From NCBI RefSeq assembly GCF_042648505.1, contig NZ_JBHRXK010000002.1, positions 575,650-639,649 of the forward strand: 64,000 nucleotides of DNA, written 5' to 3'. This DNA comes from Lysobacter_L cavernae. GTDB lineage: Bacteria > Pseudomonadota > Gammaproteobacteria > Xanthomonadales > Xanthomonadaceae. How positions within the stretch are numbered: the first letter of the stretch is position 1; every line of letters begins with the position of its first letter. The position numbers and the translations under genes were made by a program. Below, piece after piece: positions 15,862 through 24,053 of this stretch. The notes below the pieces were generated by a model. The model made no database searches. It was not told the origin of the DNA and was given only the letters and a program-made list of their open reading frames with translations.

Positions 15862-16767
15862 ATGAACACCGTCCTGTCTTTGCGCGAACCCCGGCCGCAC
15901 GTGCGCACCGACCCGCGTCGCGCCCACGAGCAGCACAAGCTCGGCAAGCGCCTGCGTCGCCAGGTCGGCCGCGCCATCGCCGACTTCGGCATGATCGAGG
16001 ACGGCGACAAGGTCATGGTGTGCCTGTCCGGCGGCAAGGACAGCTACACGATGCTCGACCTCCTGCTGCAGCTGCAGAAAAAGGCGCCGGTGCGGTTCGA
16101 ACTGGTCGCGGTCAACCTCGACCAGAAGCAGCCGGACTTCCCCGCGCACGTGCTGCCGGCCTATCTCGCATCGATCGGCGTGGCGTACCAGATCCGCGAG
16201 CAGGACACCTACTCGGTGGTCACCCGCGTGGTGCCGGAAGGCAAGACCATGTGCTCGCTGTGCTCGCGCCTGCGTCGCGGCGCGCTGTATGCGCATGCCG
16301 CCGAGCAGGGCTTCACCAAGATCGCGCTCGGCCACCACCGCGACGACCGGGTGGCGACGTTCTTCCTCAACCTGTTCTTCCACGCCAAGCTGGGCGGCAT
16401 GGCGCCCAAGCTGCTGTCCGACGATGGCCGCCACGTGGTGATCCGCCCGCTCGCCTACGTGCGCGAGGACGACATCGCCGCTTATGCGGAAGCAAAAAAG
16501 TTTCCGATCATCCCCTGCAACCTGTGCGGCTCGCAGGAGAACCTGCAGCGCCAGCAGGTCAAGAAGATGATGGACGCGTGGGAGCGCGAAACGCCCGGCC
16601 GCATCGAGTCCATCGCGCGCGCGCTGGGTGACATCCGCCCGTCGCAGCTGAGCGATCCGAAGCTGTTCGATTTCGTGGCGCTGGGTCGCCACGGCGACGC
16701 GCCGCTGCCGGATGCGCACGCGTGGTTGGCGGGTGAAGCGCCGGCGTTGCACGACGACACGACTTGA
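15862..16767 (+). CDS. ttcA: tRNA 2-thiocytidine(32) synthetase TtcA
   Basis: ATP-dependent, Fe-S-dependent enzyme that thiolates cytidine 32 in certain tRNAs. The 301-residue protein has the PP-loop SGGKDS (near 56-61), and the two CxxC pairs that hold the 4Fe-4S cluster: CSLC (131/134) and CNLC (219/222). GHHRDDRVATFFLNLFF is the second family block. Length and order match E. coli TtcA. A TAGAAT box ends 10 nt before the ATG, so the leader is probably only a few nucleotides. Confidence 0.95.
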   Translation: MNTVLSLREPRPHVRTDPRRAHEQHKLGKRLRRQVGRAIADFGMIEDGDKVMVCLSGGKDSYTMLDLLLQLQKKAPVRFELVAVNLDQKQPDFPAHVLPAYLASIGVAYQIREQDTYSVVTRVVPEGKTMCSLCSRLRRGALYAHAAEQGFTKIALGHHRDDRVATFFLNLFFHAKLGGMAPKLLSDDGRHVVIRPLAYVREDDIAAYAEAKKFPIIPCNLCGSQENLQRQQVKKMMDAWERETPGRIESIARALGDIRPSQLSDPKLFDFVALGRHGDAPLPDAHAWLAGEAPALHDDTT

Positions 16768-16785
16768 TGCATTCAGCCTTTCACC

Positions 16786-16873
16786 GTCATTTCCGCGAAG
16801 GCGGGAACCCAGGGACGTTGCCGTGACTTTTCAACAGCAAACGACGCTGGGTTCCCGCCTTCGCGGGAATGAC
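16786..16873. repeat. REP-type inverted repeat between ttcA and rdgC
   Basis: Two 27-nt arms (16786-16812 and 16847-16873) of the type GTCATTCCCGCGAAGGCGGG are inverted with one mismatch and a 34-nt loop. This sequence class is dispersed in many Xanthomonad genomes. A degraded copy of the same arm occurs inside bioH at 50546-50572. It could also act as a transcript 3' end for ttcA. Confidence 0.8.
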
Positions 16874-16901
16874 GATCTACACCCTCCCTTCAGGACCTTC
16901 G

Positions 16902-17807
16902 ATGTTCTTCCGCAACCTGACCCTGTTCCGCTTCCCGACCACCACCAAATTCGATGACCTCGACACCGGCCTCGGCGAGTGCCAGCTCAAGCCGGTCGGC
17001 CCGCTCGAACTGAGCTCGCGCGGCTTCATCTCGCCGTACGGCCGCGACGCCGAGCTGCTGACCAACCGCCAGGGCGATGCGATCTGGCTCACCGTCGGCG
17101 GCGAGGACCGGCTGCTGCCGGGCTCGGTGGTCAACGACATGCTGGCCAAGAAGCTGGCCGAGATCGAACACAAGGAGGGCCGCAAGCCCGGCGGCCGCAC
17201 CCGCAAGCGCATCAAGGACGAGCTGATCGTCGACCTGCTGCCGCGCGCTTTCATCAAGCCCAGCCGCACCGACGCGCTGCTCGACCTCGGCCACGGCATC
17301 GCCGTGGTCGACACGTCCAGCCGCAAGACCGGCGAGAACGTGGTCAGCGAAATCCGCCGCGCGCTCGGCAGCTTCCCGGCGCTGCCGCTCAACGCCGAGG
17401 TCGCGCCGCGCTCGATCCTGACCGGCTGGCTCGCCGGCGAGCCGCTGCCAGACGGCCTGTCGCTGGGCGACGAGTGCGAGCTGCGCGATCCGATCGACCA
17501 GGGCGCGGTGGTCAAGTGCCAGCGCATGGAACTGCAGGGCGACGAGATCAACAAGCACCTGGAGTCGGGCAAGCAGGTCACGCGGCTGGCGCTGAACCTC
17601 GACGACCACGTTTCGTTCGTGCTCGGCGAGGACCTGGTGGTGCGCAAGTTTAAGCTGCTCGACGGCGCCGTCGACCAGCTCGAGTCGAGCGAGCGCGACG
17701 ACCTGCGCGCCGAACTCGATGCCCGTTTCGTGCTGATGGCCGGCGAGGTCAAGCGCCTGTTCAACGTGCTCGAAGCCGCGCTGAAGTTGTCCAAGGTCGA
17801 GGCCTGA
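16902..17807 (+). CDS. rdgC: recombination-associated protein RdgC
   Basis: A ring-shaped DNA-binding protein that restrains RecA. It is 301 residues, the standard length, starting MFFRNLTLFRFP as in E. coli RdgC (MWFKNLMVYR). Conserved blocks include LKPVGPLELSSRGFISPYG, GRKPGGRTRKRIKDELIVDLLPRAF and LDLGHGIAVVDTSS. The ATG at 16902 restores the canonical N-terminus; the frame extends 33 nt further upstream into the repeat. Confidence 0.95.
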   Translation: MFFRNLTLFRFPTTTKFDDLDTGLGECQLKPVGPLELSSRGFISPYGRDAELLTNRQGDAIWLTVGGEDRLLPGSVVNDMLAKKLAEIEHKEGRKPGGRTRKRIKDELIVDLLPRAFIKPSRTDALLDLGHGIAVVDTSSRKTGENVVSEIRRALGSFPALPLNAEVAPRSILTGWLAGEPLPDGLSLGDECELRDPIDQGAVVKCQRMELQGDEINKHLESGKQVTRLALNLDDHVSFVLGEDLVVRKFKLLDGAVDQLESSERDDLRAELDARFVLMAGEVKRLFNVLEAALKLSKVEA

Positions 17808-17901
17808 GCGGTCGTTCCCGTGCCGCGACCATGACGTCGCGGCCCGGTCACGTGGCCGCGGTGTACTTCGCCTATGCTGCCGCGATGACGAGTGCCCACG
17901 C

Positions 17902-18699
17902 GTGAGCGGCTGGTTCCGACTGCTGTCCGGCAAGCCGCGCCCACCGTCGCGCGGCATCGCCCGCGACGCCGTCACGATCACACTCGCCGACGGCCAGGCG
18001 GTTGAGGTGCAGCGTGTGCGCGACCCACGCGCGCGCCGGCTCAAGCTCAGCGTCGACGAGCGCGGCGCGCGCCTGACCCTGCCACTGCGTGCCAGCGATG
18101 CGGCCGGCGAGCGCTTCGTGATCGAGCACGGCGATTGGCTGGCGACGCAGCTGCGCAACGCCGGTAGCGTGATCGGCGCGTTGCAGCCGCACGTCACCGC
18201 GGCAGTGCCACTGCGCGGTGCGATGCAGCCGCTGCAATGGCACGACGGCCGCTACCTGCGCCTGGCGCTGGACGACGCCACGCTCGCCATCACCGCCCCG
18301 GCCACGGTCACCGATGCCGCCCTGCGCCGCACGTTGCGCGACTTCTACGAGGCGCAGGCGCGCGCCGACATCGGCCGCTGGCTGCCGCAGTACCTGCCCG
18401 GCCTGCCGCGGGCGCCGTCGCGGCTGCGCTTTCGCATGATGTCGTCGCAGTGGGGCTCGCTCGCGCCTGACGGCGCGCTCTCGCTCGACCTGTCGCTGAT
18501 GCTGGCGCCGCCGCCGGCGTTCGAGTACGTGCTGGTGCATGAGCTGTGCCACCTGATCCACGCCGACCACTCGCGCCGTTTCTGGCGCGAGGTCGAGGCG
18601 CGCTGCCCGCACTGGCGCGACCAGCGCGACTGGTTCCGCAGCGACGGCCGCCGCCTCAAGGCGACGCTGCACGCGTTGTGCGGCAAGCTGAAATCGTAG
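17902..18699 (+). CDS. M48-type metal-dependent hydrolase (YgjP/UPF0167-like)
   Basis: A 265-residue cytoplasmic protein of the YgjP family. The zinc-binding motif HELCH (213-217), with a further His in HADHS (223), is followed by RRFWREVEARCPHW, the usual family ending. The upstream family motif, normally R-W-G-S-C, reads SSQWGSLAPDG here, lacking the Cys. The start is a GTG at 17902; an ATG at 17885 in another frame opens a six-codon leader peptide that stops across the GTG. The physiological substrate of this family is not established. Confidence 0.8.
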   Translation: MSGWFRLLSGKPRPPSRGIARDAVTITLADGQAVEVQRVRDPRARRLKLSVDERGARLTLPLRASDAAGERFVIEHGDWLATQLRNAGSVIGALQPHVTAAVPLRGAMQPLQWHDGRYLRLALDDATLAITAPATVTDAALRRTLRDFYEAQARADIGRWLPQYLPGLPRAPSRLRFRMMSSQWGSLAPDGALSLDLSLMLAPPPAFEYVLVHELCHLIHADHSRRFWREVEARCPHWRDQRDWFRSDGRRLKATLHALCGKLKS

Positions 18700-18738
18700 G
18701 CCCGCGCGTACGCGCGAACCGATGCGGTCACGGCGCGC

Positions 18739-19608
18739 TCAGCGCGTGAAGAAATCGCCGATCGCAGCGGCCACGCCGGCCGGGTCTTCCATGTGCAGGT
18801 GATGGCCACCGGCCAGCACGACCAGCTCGCCTTGCGGCAGCAGGCCGGCGCGCTCGCGGCGCAGGGGATCGGGCAGATAGGGCTGGGCGGGGTCGGCGAA
18901 GATCACCCGTGCCGGACACTCGATCCCCTGGACCAGGTCGCGCACCTGCGGTTCGGTCATGCGCGTCATCGTCGGCAGGGTCAGGCGCGGGTCGCTGCTC
19001 CAGACGAAACCGCCCTCCACCGGCGCGACCCCGCGCTCGACCAGCAAGCGTGCGACCGGTTCGCTCAGGCCATTGACCGCCATGCGCGCGCGCACCGCCA
19101 GGGCCAGGTCGGGGAACACGCGCAGCGGCTTGCGCGGCAACCCGCGCGTGGCCGCGATCGCCTCGCGCAGGCGGGTGACGGTGCGCTCGGGTGCCTCGGC
19201 CAGTGCGCCCAGCGCTTCGATCGCGAGCAGGCGCTCGACGCGCTGCGGGCAAGCCGCGGCGACCAGGCTGGCGATGCCGGCGCCCATCGAATGCCCGAGC
19301 AGGGCGAAGCGCTCCCAGCCCAGCGCATCGGCAATGTCGAGCACGCTGTTGACCGCGCCGGCGAACGAATAGTCCGCGCCCGGGTGCAGGTGCGCGCTGG
19401 CGCCGTGACCGGGCAGGTCGGGCGCGACCAGCTCGATGCCGGGCAGGTGCGGCGCCAGCGGAACGAAGCTGGCGGCGTTGTCGAGCCAACCGTGCAGCGC
19501 GAGCACGCGCGGCACATTGTCCCGCGCATCCTGAGCCTGTCGAAGGACGCGCAGGCCGGTGATGCGGCCCAGGCGGGTGTCGAGGACGAAGTCGTGCAGC
19601 ACCGTCAT
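18739..19608 (-). CDS. alpha/beta-hydrolase
   Basis: A 289-residue hydrolase with the oxyanion HGWLDNAASF (39-48), the nucleophile elbow GHSMGAG (S107) and the C-terminal catalytic His in AGGHHLHMEDP. It belongs with the esterase/epoxide-hydrolase-like group often found next to hemH in Xanthomonads. Its ATG overlaps the hemH stop (ATGA), so it is translationally coupled. Residues about 22-30 (LRQAQDARD) are encoded by a dispersed repeat segment (CCTGAGCCTGTCGAAGG), which has lengthened a surface loop near the N-terminus. The substrate is unknown. Confidence 0.8.
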   Translation of the reverse strand: MTVLHDFVLDTRLGRITGLRVLRQAQDARDNVPRVLALHGWLDNAASFVPLAPHLPGIELVAPDLPGHGASAHLHPGADYSFAGAVNSVLDIADALGWERFALLGHSMGAGIASLVAAACPQRVERLLAIEALGALAEAPERTVTRLREAIAATRGLPRKPLRVFPDLALAVRARMAVNGLSEPVARLLVERGVAPVEGGFVWSSDPRLTLPTMTRMTEPQVRDLVQGIECPARVIFADPAQPYLPDPLRRERAGLLPQGELVVLAGGHHLHMEDPAGVAAAIGDFFTR

Positions 19609-20639
19609 CCTTGCCACTCGTCCAGCGCGCGTTGCGCGATCGCCGCCAAGGCATGCGCGTGCGCCGGGCGGTCGTTGAGGCAGGGGATATAGCGCAACCG
19701 GCCGCCGCGCGCGGCGAAGTCCTCGGCCAGCATCATCGCCACCTCCTCCAGCGTCTCCAGGCAGTCGACGGCGAAGCCCGGCGCGACCACGTCGACCTCG
19801 CGCACGCCGCGCTGCGCCAGTGCCGCCAGGGTGTCGCGGGTGGCCGGCTCCAGCCAGCGCTCGCGGCCGAAGCGCGACTGGTAGCTCAGCGTCCAGGCGT
19901 CGTCGGCCAGGCCGAGGCGCTGCGCGATCGCGCGCGCACTGGCCTCGCACTGGCGCGCGTACGGATCGCCGGCATCGACGAAACGCTGCGGCAGGCCGTG
20001 GAAGGAGAACAACAAGTGCGCACCGGCGCCGTGCTCGGCGCGGTGGCTGCGGATCGAAGCGGCGACCGCCTCGATCCAGTCGGCCTGCGCGTGGTAGTCC
20101 TCGACCATGCGGGTCTGCAGACCCGTGGCGCCGGCCAGCACGTCGCCGACCGAGGCCGTGGTCGAGGTCGAGTACTGCGGGTACAGCGGCAACGCCAGCA
20201 CCCGCGCGACGCCCTGCGCGCGCAGGACCTGCAGCGTCTGCGCCAGCGCCGGTTGCCCGTAGCGCATCGCCGCGACCACGCGCAGCTGCGGCAACTCGCG
20301 CTGCACCGCCTGCGCCAGCCGCTGCGTGTGCACCGCCAGCGGCGAGCCGCCGTCGTGCGCGCCGTCTGCGGCATCCGGCAGCCAGATGCTGGCGTACTTG
20401 CGCGCCACCTTGGCCGCACGCAGCGGCAGGATCACCAGGTGCAGCAACGGCCACCACAGCCAGCGCGTCAACGTGACCACGCGGCGGTCGTGCAGGAACT
20501 CGCTGAGGTAGCGCCGCACCGCCGGCGCGGTCGGTGCATCGGGCGTGCCAAGGTTGACCAGCACCAGCGCGGTATCGCGTGGCGCGGCCGTAGAATCGTG
20601 GGCGGGGGAAGCGATGCGGGCGGCGGCGGGCATCCGCAT
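19605..20639 (-). CDS. hemH: ferrochelatase
   Basis: Inserts Fe(II) into protoporphyrin IX, the last step of heme synthesis, at the inner-membrane face. The 344-residue protein has VLVNLGTPDAPT, YPQYSTSTT, the metal-site FSFHGLPQRF with the catalytic His, SYQSRFGRERWLEP and PGFAVDCLETLEE with the catalytic Glu. These are the canonical ferrochelatase blocks. Two in-frame ATGs (20639, 20633) are possible starts. It heads a two-gene unit with the coupled alpha/beta-hydrolase. Confidence 0.95.
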   Translation of the reverse strand: MRMPAAARIASPAHDSTAAPRDTALVLVNLGTPDAPTAPAVRRYLSEFLHDRRVVTLTRWLWWPLLHLVILPLRAAKVARKYASIWLPDAADGAHDGGSPLAVHTQRLAQAVQRELPQLRVVAAMRYGQPALAQTLQVLRAQGVARVLALPLYPQYSTSTTASVGDVLAGATGLQTRMVEDYHAQADWIEAVAASIRSHRAEHGAGAHLLFSFHGLPQRFVDAGDPYARQCEASARAIAQRLGLADDAWTLSYQSRFGRERWLEPATRDTLAALAQRGVREVDVVAPGFAVDCLETLEEVAMMLAEDFAARGGRLRYIPCLNDRPAHAHALAAIAQRALDEWQG

Positions 20640-20848
20640 AGGATGACAGCTGCGGCGATGCGGATCAGCACCTGAGCGCTGCAGCCGGCAGCATCGGCAA
20701 TTCCGTGGCGATTCATCGCCGCTTCACTAGCCTGAGCCGCAATGCTCGCCCATGAAGCCACTCGCCCACGAAGCGCCGCGGCTTGGCGTTGTCGAACCCG
20801 AGCACCGGGTTGTGGTCGAATCCACACCATCGTTTTCTGGAGTCCGCC

Positions 20849-21715
20849 ATGCCCCGCTTGCCGCGCCTCGCCGTCCTCGTGCTGTCCCTGTCCCTCGCCA
20901 CCGCCGCCGTCGCCGGCCCCGACGAGGACGAGCGCGCCCGCAACGCGGTGCGCGTGCTCACCGACATCCAGCAGATCCCGGAGTCGTCGATCCCCGACAA
21001 ACTGCTCGACGAGGCGCGCGGCATTGTCGTGGTGCCCGACTCGCTCAAGATCGGCCTGGTGCTCGGCGGCCGCCGCGGTCACGGCCTGCTGTCGGTGAAG
21101 AATCCCGACGGCACCTGGTCCAGCCCCAGCTTCGTCAAGCTCACCGGCGGCAGCATCGGCTTCCAGGCCGGCGTGCAGTCGGCCGACATCGTGCTGGTGT
21201 TCCGCAGCGACCGCGGCCTGGACTCGATCGTCAACGGCAAGGTCACCCTCGGCGCCGATGCCGGTGTCGCCGCCGGCCCGGTCGGCCGCAACGCCTCCAC
21301 CGCCACCGACGGCCAGCTCAAGGCCGAGATCTGGTCGTGGTCGCGCGCGCGCGGCCTGTTCGCCGGCATCGCCCTCGACGGCGCGGTGCTGAGCATCGAC
21401 GATGCCGCCAACGAGGCCGTGTACGGCCGCGACACCACGCCGCGGATGATCTTCGAAGGCCGCGCCCACGGCCAGCCGTCGACCGCGGTGGTCGATTTCC
21501 GCGACCGCCTCGAAGAAGCCAGCGCGATTGCCCGCAACGCGCGCGGCAACGCCGATGCCGATGCGCGTGCCCGCAGCGGTGCGCCTGCGCCGCGCCCAGC
21601 GGCCGCGCCGACGGCCACGACCGTGCCGCAGCAGGCCCCGGCACAGCCGAACCCGCCGCAACCGCAGCCGTTCGAGACCGTGGAAAGCCCGGTCAAGGCC
21701 GAACCGCTGCCCTGA
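20849..21715 (+). CDS. secreted SYLF-domain (Ysc84-like) lipid-binding protein
   Basis: A 288-residue protein with a signal peptide (MPRLPRLAVLVLSLSLATAAVA). The SYLF/DUF500 domain (about 40-200) shows IPDKLLDEARGIVVVPDSLKIG, GGRRGHGLLSVK, GGSIGFQAGVQSADIVLVF and the paired glycine pattern LGADAGVAAGPVGR. A Pro/Ala-rich tail (about 235-288) is probably disordered. SYLF proteins bind phosphoinositides in eukaryotes and are periplasmic, of uncertain role, in bacteria. The ATG at 20849 is chosen because it begins a proper signal peptide. Confidence 0.85.
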   Translation: MPRLPRLAVLVLSLSLATAAVAGPDEDERARNAVRVLTDIQQIPESSIPDKLLDEARGIVVVPDSLKIGLVLGGRRGHGLLSVKNPDGTWSSPSFVKLTGGSIGFQAGVQSADIVLVFRSDRGLDSIVNGKVTLGADAGVAAGPVGRNASTATDGQLKAEIWSWSRARGLFAGIALDGAVLSIDDAANEAVYGRDTTPRMIFEGRAHGQPSTAVVDFRDRLEEASAIARNARGNADADARARSGAPAPRPAAAPTATTVPQQAPAQPNPPQPQPFETVESPVKAEPLP

Positions 21716-21845
21716 TCGCCGCCAGCCCCGCTTCAAGCCGGGCCGCTCCAGCCTGGGCCGCTCCAAGCTGGCGGTCGCGTGGAAATAACGGCGGCTGTCA
21801 TAGCGCTGCGGTATCCTGATCGTCCTCCTTCCAGCGGATACCCTC

Positions 21846-22091
21846 ATGGGCGGTTTGAGTCTTTGGCACTGGCTGATCGTGCTGGTGATCGTGGTGCTGG
21901 TGTTTGGCACCAAGCGCTTGGGCAACGTCGGCAAGGACCTTGGCGAGGCCGTGAAGGGCTTCAAGAAAGGCATCCACGACGACGAGGCCGACAAGCCAGC
22001 CGCGCAGCTGCGCGACGAGACCCGCAACGGCGAGGCCGACAAGCCGGCCGGCGACACCGAAAAAACCCACGACGACCGCAGCGCGCGCTGA
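21846..22091 (+). CDS. tatA: Sec-independent translocase subunit TatA
   Basis: Forms the pore-like oligomer of the twin-arginine translocase. The 81-residue protein begins MGGLSLWHWLIVLVIVVLVFG, the single TM helix, then KRLGNVGKDLGEAVKGFKKG, the amphipathic helix with its conserved FG-K-x-L hinge, and ends in a charged tail. First gene of tatABC; 39 nt before tatB. A TATCCT -10-like box lies about 30 nt upstream of the ATG. Confidence 0.95.
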   Translation: MGGLSLWHWLIVLVIVVLVFGTKRLGNVGKDLGEAVKGFKKGIHDDEADKPAAQLRDETRNGEADKPAGDTEKTHDDRSAR

Positions 22092-22130
22092 GGCGCGCCG
22101 CGTCGTCCTGCTGCCGCGTCGTCGCCTGTC

Positions 22131-22583
22131 ATGTTCGACATCGGCTTCTCCGAGCTGTTCCTGATCGCGGTCGTGGCGCTGCTCGTGCTCGGCCCCGAAC
22201 GCCTGCCCAAGGCCGCGCGTTTTGCCGGCCTGTGGGTGCGGCGCGCGCGCGCGCAGTGGTACTCGGTGAAGTCGGAGTTGGAGAACGAGCTGGCCGCCGA
22301 GGAGCTCAAGCGCGACCTGCGCCAGACCCAGGACACGCTGCGCCAGACCCGTGACGAGCTCAGCACCGGCCTTGGCGAGGCACGCAACCGGCTGCAGCGC
22401 GAGGGCGACTCGCTGCGCCGCGAGTTCGACGACATCGCCGCCGACGCCACCGCACCGGCCGTGTCGGAATCGTCCGTGACGCCTGAGGCGGCGGACGCAC
22501 CCGCGCCGCCCGCGCTGGCGTCGCCACACGACCCGAGCGTCTCCGACCCGCCCGACCCGCGCCCCGACGCCGAACGCCCGTGA
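22131..22583 (+). CDS. tatB: Sec-independent translocase subunit TatB
   Basis: Works with TatC as the receptor for twin-arginine signal peptides. The 150-residue protein starts MFDIGFSELFLIAVVALLVLGPERLP, with the TatB-specific E8 and GPERLP hinge, followed by a long amphipathic and coiled region and a Pro/Ala-rich tail. Its stop overlaps a possible GTG start of tatC. Confidence 0.95.
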   Translation: MFDIGFSELFLIAVVALLVLGPERLPKAARFAGLWVRRARAQWYSVKSELENELAAEELKRDLRQTQDTLRQTRDELSTGLGEARNRLQREGDSLRREFDDIAADATAPAVSESSVTPEAADAPAPPALASPHDPSVSDPPDPRPDAERP

Positions 22584-22585
22584 CG

Positions 22586-23368
22586 ATGAGCCACGACAGC
22601 GAGCCGGCCGCCGAGGCCGGGCACGGCAGCCATGCCGAGCCGCGCCTGATCGACCACCTGATCGAGCTGCGCGCGCGCCTGCTGCGCGCCGTGGTCGGGC
22701 TGCTGGTGGCGTTCGTGGCGCTGCTGCCGTTCGCCAACAAGCTCTACGCCTTCCTGGCCGCGCCGCTGCTGGCCAAGCTGCCGGCCGGCGGCCAGCTGAT
22801 CGCGGTCGAGGTCGCCTCGCCGTTCTTCGCCCCGGTCAAGCTGGCGTTCTTTGCCGCGCTGATGATCACCATGCCGTGGCTGCTGTACCAGGCCTGGGCC
22901 TTCGTCGCGCCGGGCCTGTACCAGCGCGAGAAGCGCCTGGCGCTGCCGCTGCTGGCCTCGGCGGTGGCGCTGTTCTACTCCGGTTGTGCGTTCGCGTTCT
23001 TCCTGGTGCTGCCGACCGTGTTCGGCTTCCTCGCCCAGATCACGCCCACCGGCGTGGCGATGATGACCGACATCAACGCCTACCTCGACTTCGTGCTGGT
23101 GATCTTCCTCGCGTTCGGGGCCAGTTTCGAGCTGCCGGTGGCGCTGGTGATCCTGGTGCTGCTGGGCTGGGTCACGCCGCAGCAGCTGCGCGAGTCGCGC
23201 GGCTACGCCATCGTCGGCGTGTTCGTGATCGCCGCGATCATCACCCCGCCCGACGTGGTCTCGCAGCTGATGCTGGCGGTGCCGATGTGCCTGCTCTACG
23301 AGGTCGGCATCGTCGCCGCGCGCTGGCTGGTGCCGCACGCCGACAGCGGGTCGACGCCGACGTCGTGA
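22586..23368 (+). CDS. tatC: Sec-independent translocase subunit TatC
   Basis: The six-TM core of the Tat receptor that binds RR signal peptides. The 260-residue protein has the N-terminal LIDHLIELRARLLRAVVGL motif, FFAPVKLAFFAALMITMPWLLYQAWAFVAPGLYQREKR (the periplasmic-cap and first cytoplasmic-loop signature) and the terminal TPPDVVSQLMLAVPMCLLYEVGI helix. The ATG at 22586 is chosen; a GTG at 22580 overlapping the tatB stop (GTGA) adds two residues. Confidence 0.95.
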   Translation: MSHDSEPAAEAGHGSHAEPRLIDHLIELRARLLRAVVGLLVAFVALLPFANKLYAFLAAPLLAKLPAGGQLIAVEVASPFFAPVKLAFFAALMITMPWLLYQAWAFVAPGLYQREKRLALPLLASAVALFYSGCAFAFFLVLPTVFGFLAQITPTGVAMMTDINAYLDFVLVIFLAFGASFELPVALVILVLLGWVTPQQLRESRGYAIVGVFVIAAIITPPDVVSQLMLAVPMCLLYEVGIVAARWLVPHADSGSTPTS

Positions 23369-24051
23369 TCGCCGCCGGTTTCTGGCAGCGCTACGCGGCC
23401 TGGTCGCTGGACGCGGCGCTGCTCGCCGTGCCGACCGCGGCACTGGCCGCCCCCTCGGTCGCAGCCCATGCCCACGTATTGGGCGACCTCGGCCAGGCGC
23501 TGCTGCAGCGGATCTATACGACCCTGGCCGAACACCTGCTGCAGGCCGAATCGTTGCCGGCCGCTGTCGCCGCGGTGCTGCACGACCCGGCCCTGGCGCC
23601 GGCCCTCACTGCCACGCACGCGGCGCTGCTGCAGTTGTTGCTGGCGCCAACCGCGGCCTTCGTGTTGCTGGGGGCGCTCTACCACGCCGTCGCCGAGGCC
23701 TCGCCCTGGCAGGGCGGCGCCGGCAAGCGCGCGCTGGGCCTGGCGGTGAGCGACCGGCGCGGCGCGCGTCTGGACGTCGGGCGCGCGGGCCTGCGCCATC
23801 TCGCCGGCGGCCTGTCCTGGCTGACGCTCAACCTCGGCCACCTGCTCGCCGCGGTGGCTCCGGCCCACCGCGCGCTGCATGACCGGTTCAGCGGCACGCA
23901 GGTGATGGCTCTGAGCGGCTCACGGCGGCTGCCGGCCTGGGCGCGGCTGTGGCTGGGAATCCAGGTGATCGCCGCGGTCGCCGCCAGCGCGTGGCTGGGC
24001 CTGCTGACGGCGGCGATGGCGCAGCGCGCGCTCGAGGCCGCGCTGCGCTGA
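23365..24051 (+). CDS. RDD-family membrane protein
   Basis: A 228-residue membrane protein with the RDD pattern: the opening GFWQRYAAWSLDAALLA (R-x-x-A-x-x-x-D), then a TM, GGAGKRALGLAVSDRRGARLDVGRAGLRHL, and RALHDRFSGTQVM (the second Arg-Asp block, H-D-R-x-x-G-T). Two or three further TMs are present. The start is a GTG overlapping the tatC stop (GTGA), so it is coupled to the tat operon. RDD proteins are proposed transporters or antiporters; the substrate is not predictable. Confidence 0.8.
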   Translation: MIAAGFWQRYAAWSLDAALLAVPTAALAAPSVAAHAHVLGDLGQALLQRIYTTLAEHLLQAESLPAAVAAVLHDPALAPALTATHAALLQLLLAPTAAFVLLGALYHAVAEASPWQGGAGKRALGLAVSDRRGARLDVGRAGLRHLAGGLSWLTLNLGHLLAAVAPAHRALHDRFSGTQVMALSGSRRLPAWARLWLGIQVIAAVAASAWLGLLTAAMAQRALEAALR

Positions 24052-24053
24052 CT

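Noticed and set aside
18739..20457. A single 572-residue fusion of ferrochelatase and hydrolase frames
   Set aside because: The first half of that frame is out of register with hemH. Two overlapping genes (ATGA overlap) explain the region with intact protein families.
20468..23443. A 991-codon minus-strand frame over the SYLF gene and tatABC
   Set aside because: Its sequence is Arg/Gln/His-rich mirror of the tat genes, which match known proteins in full.
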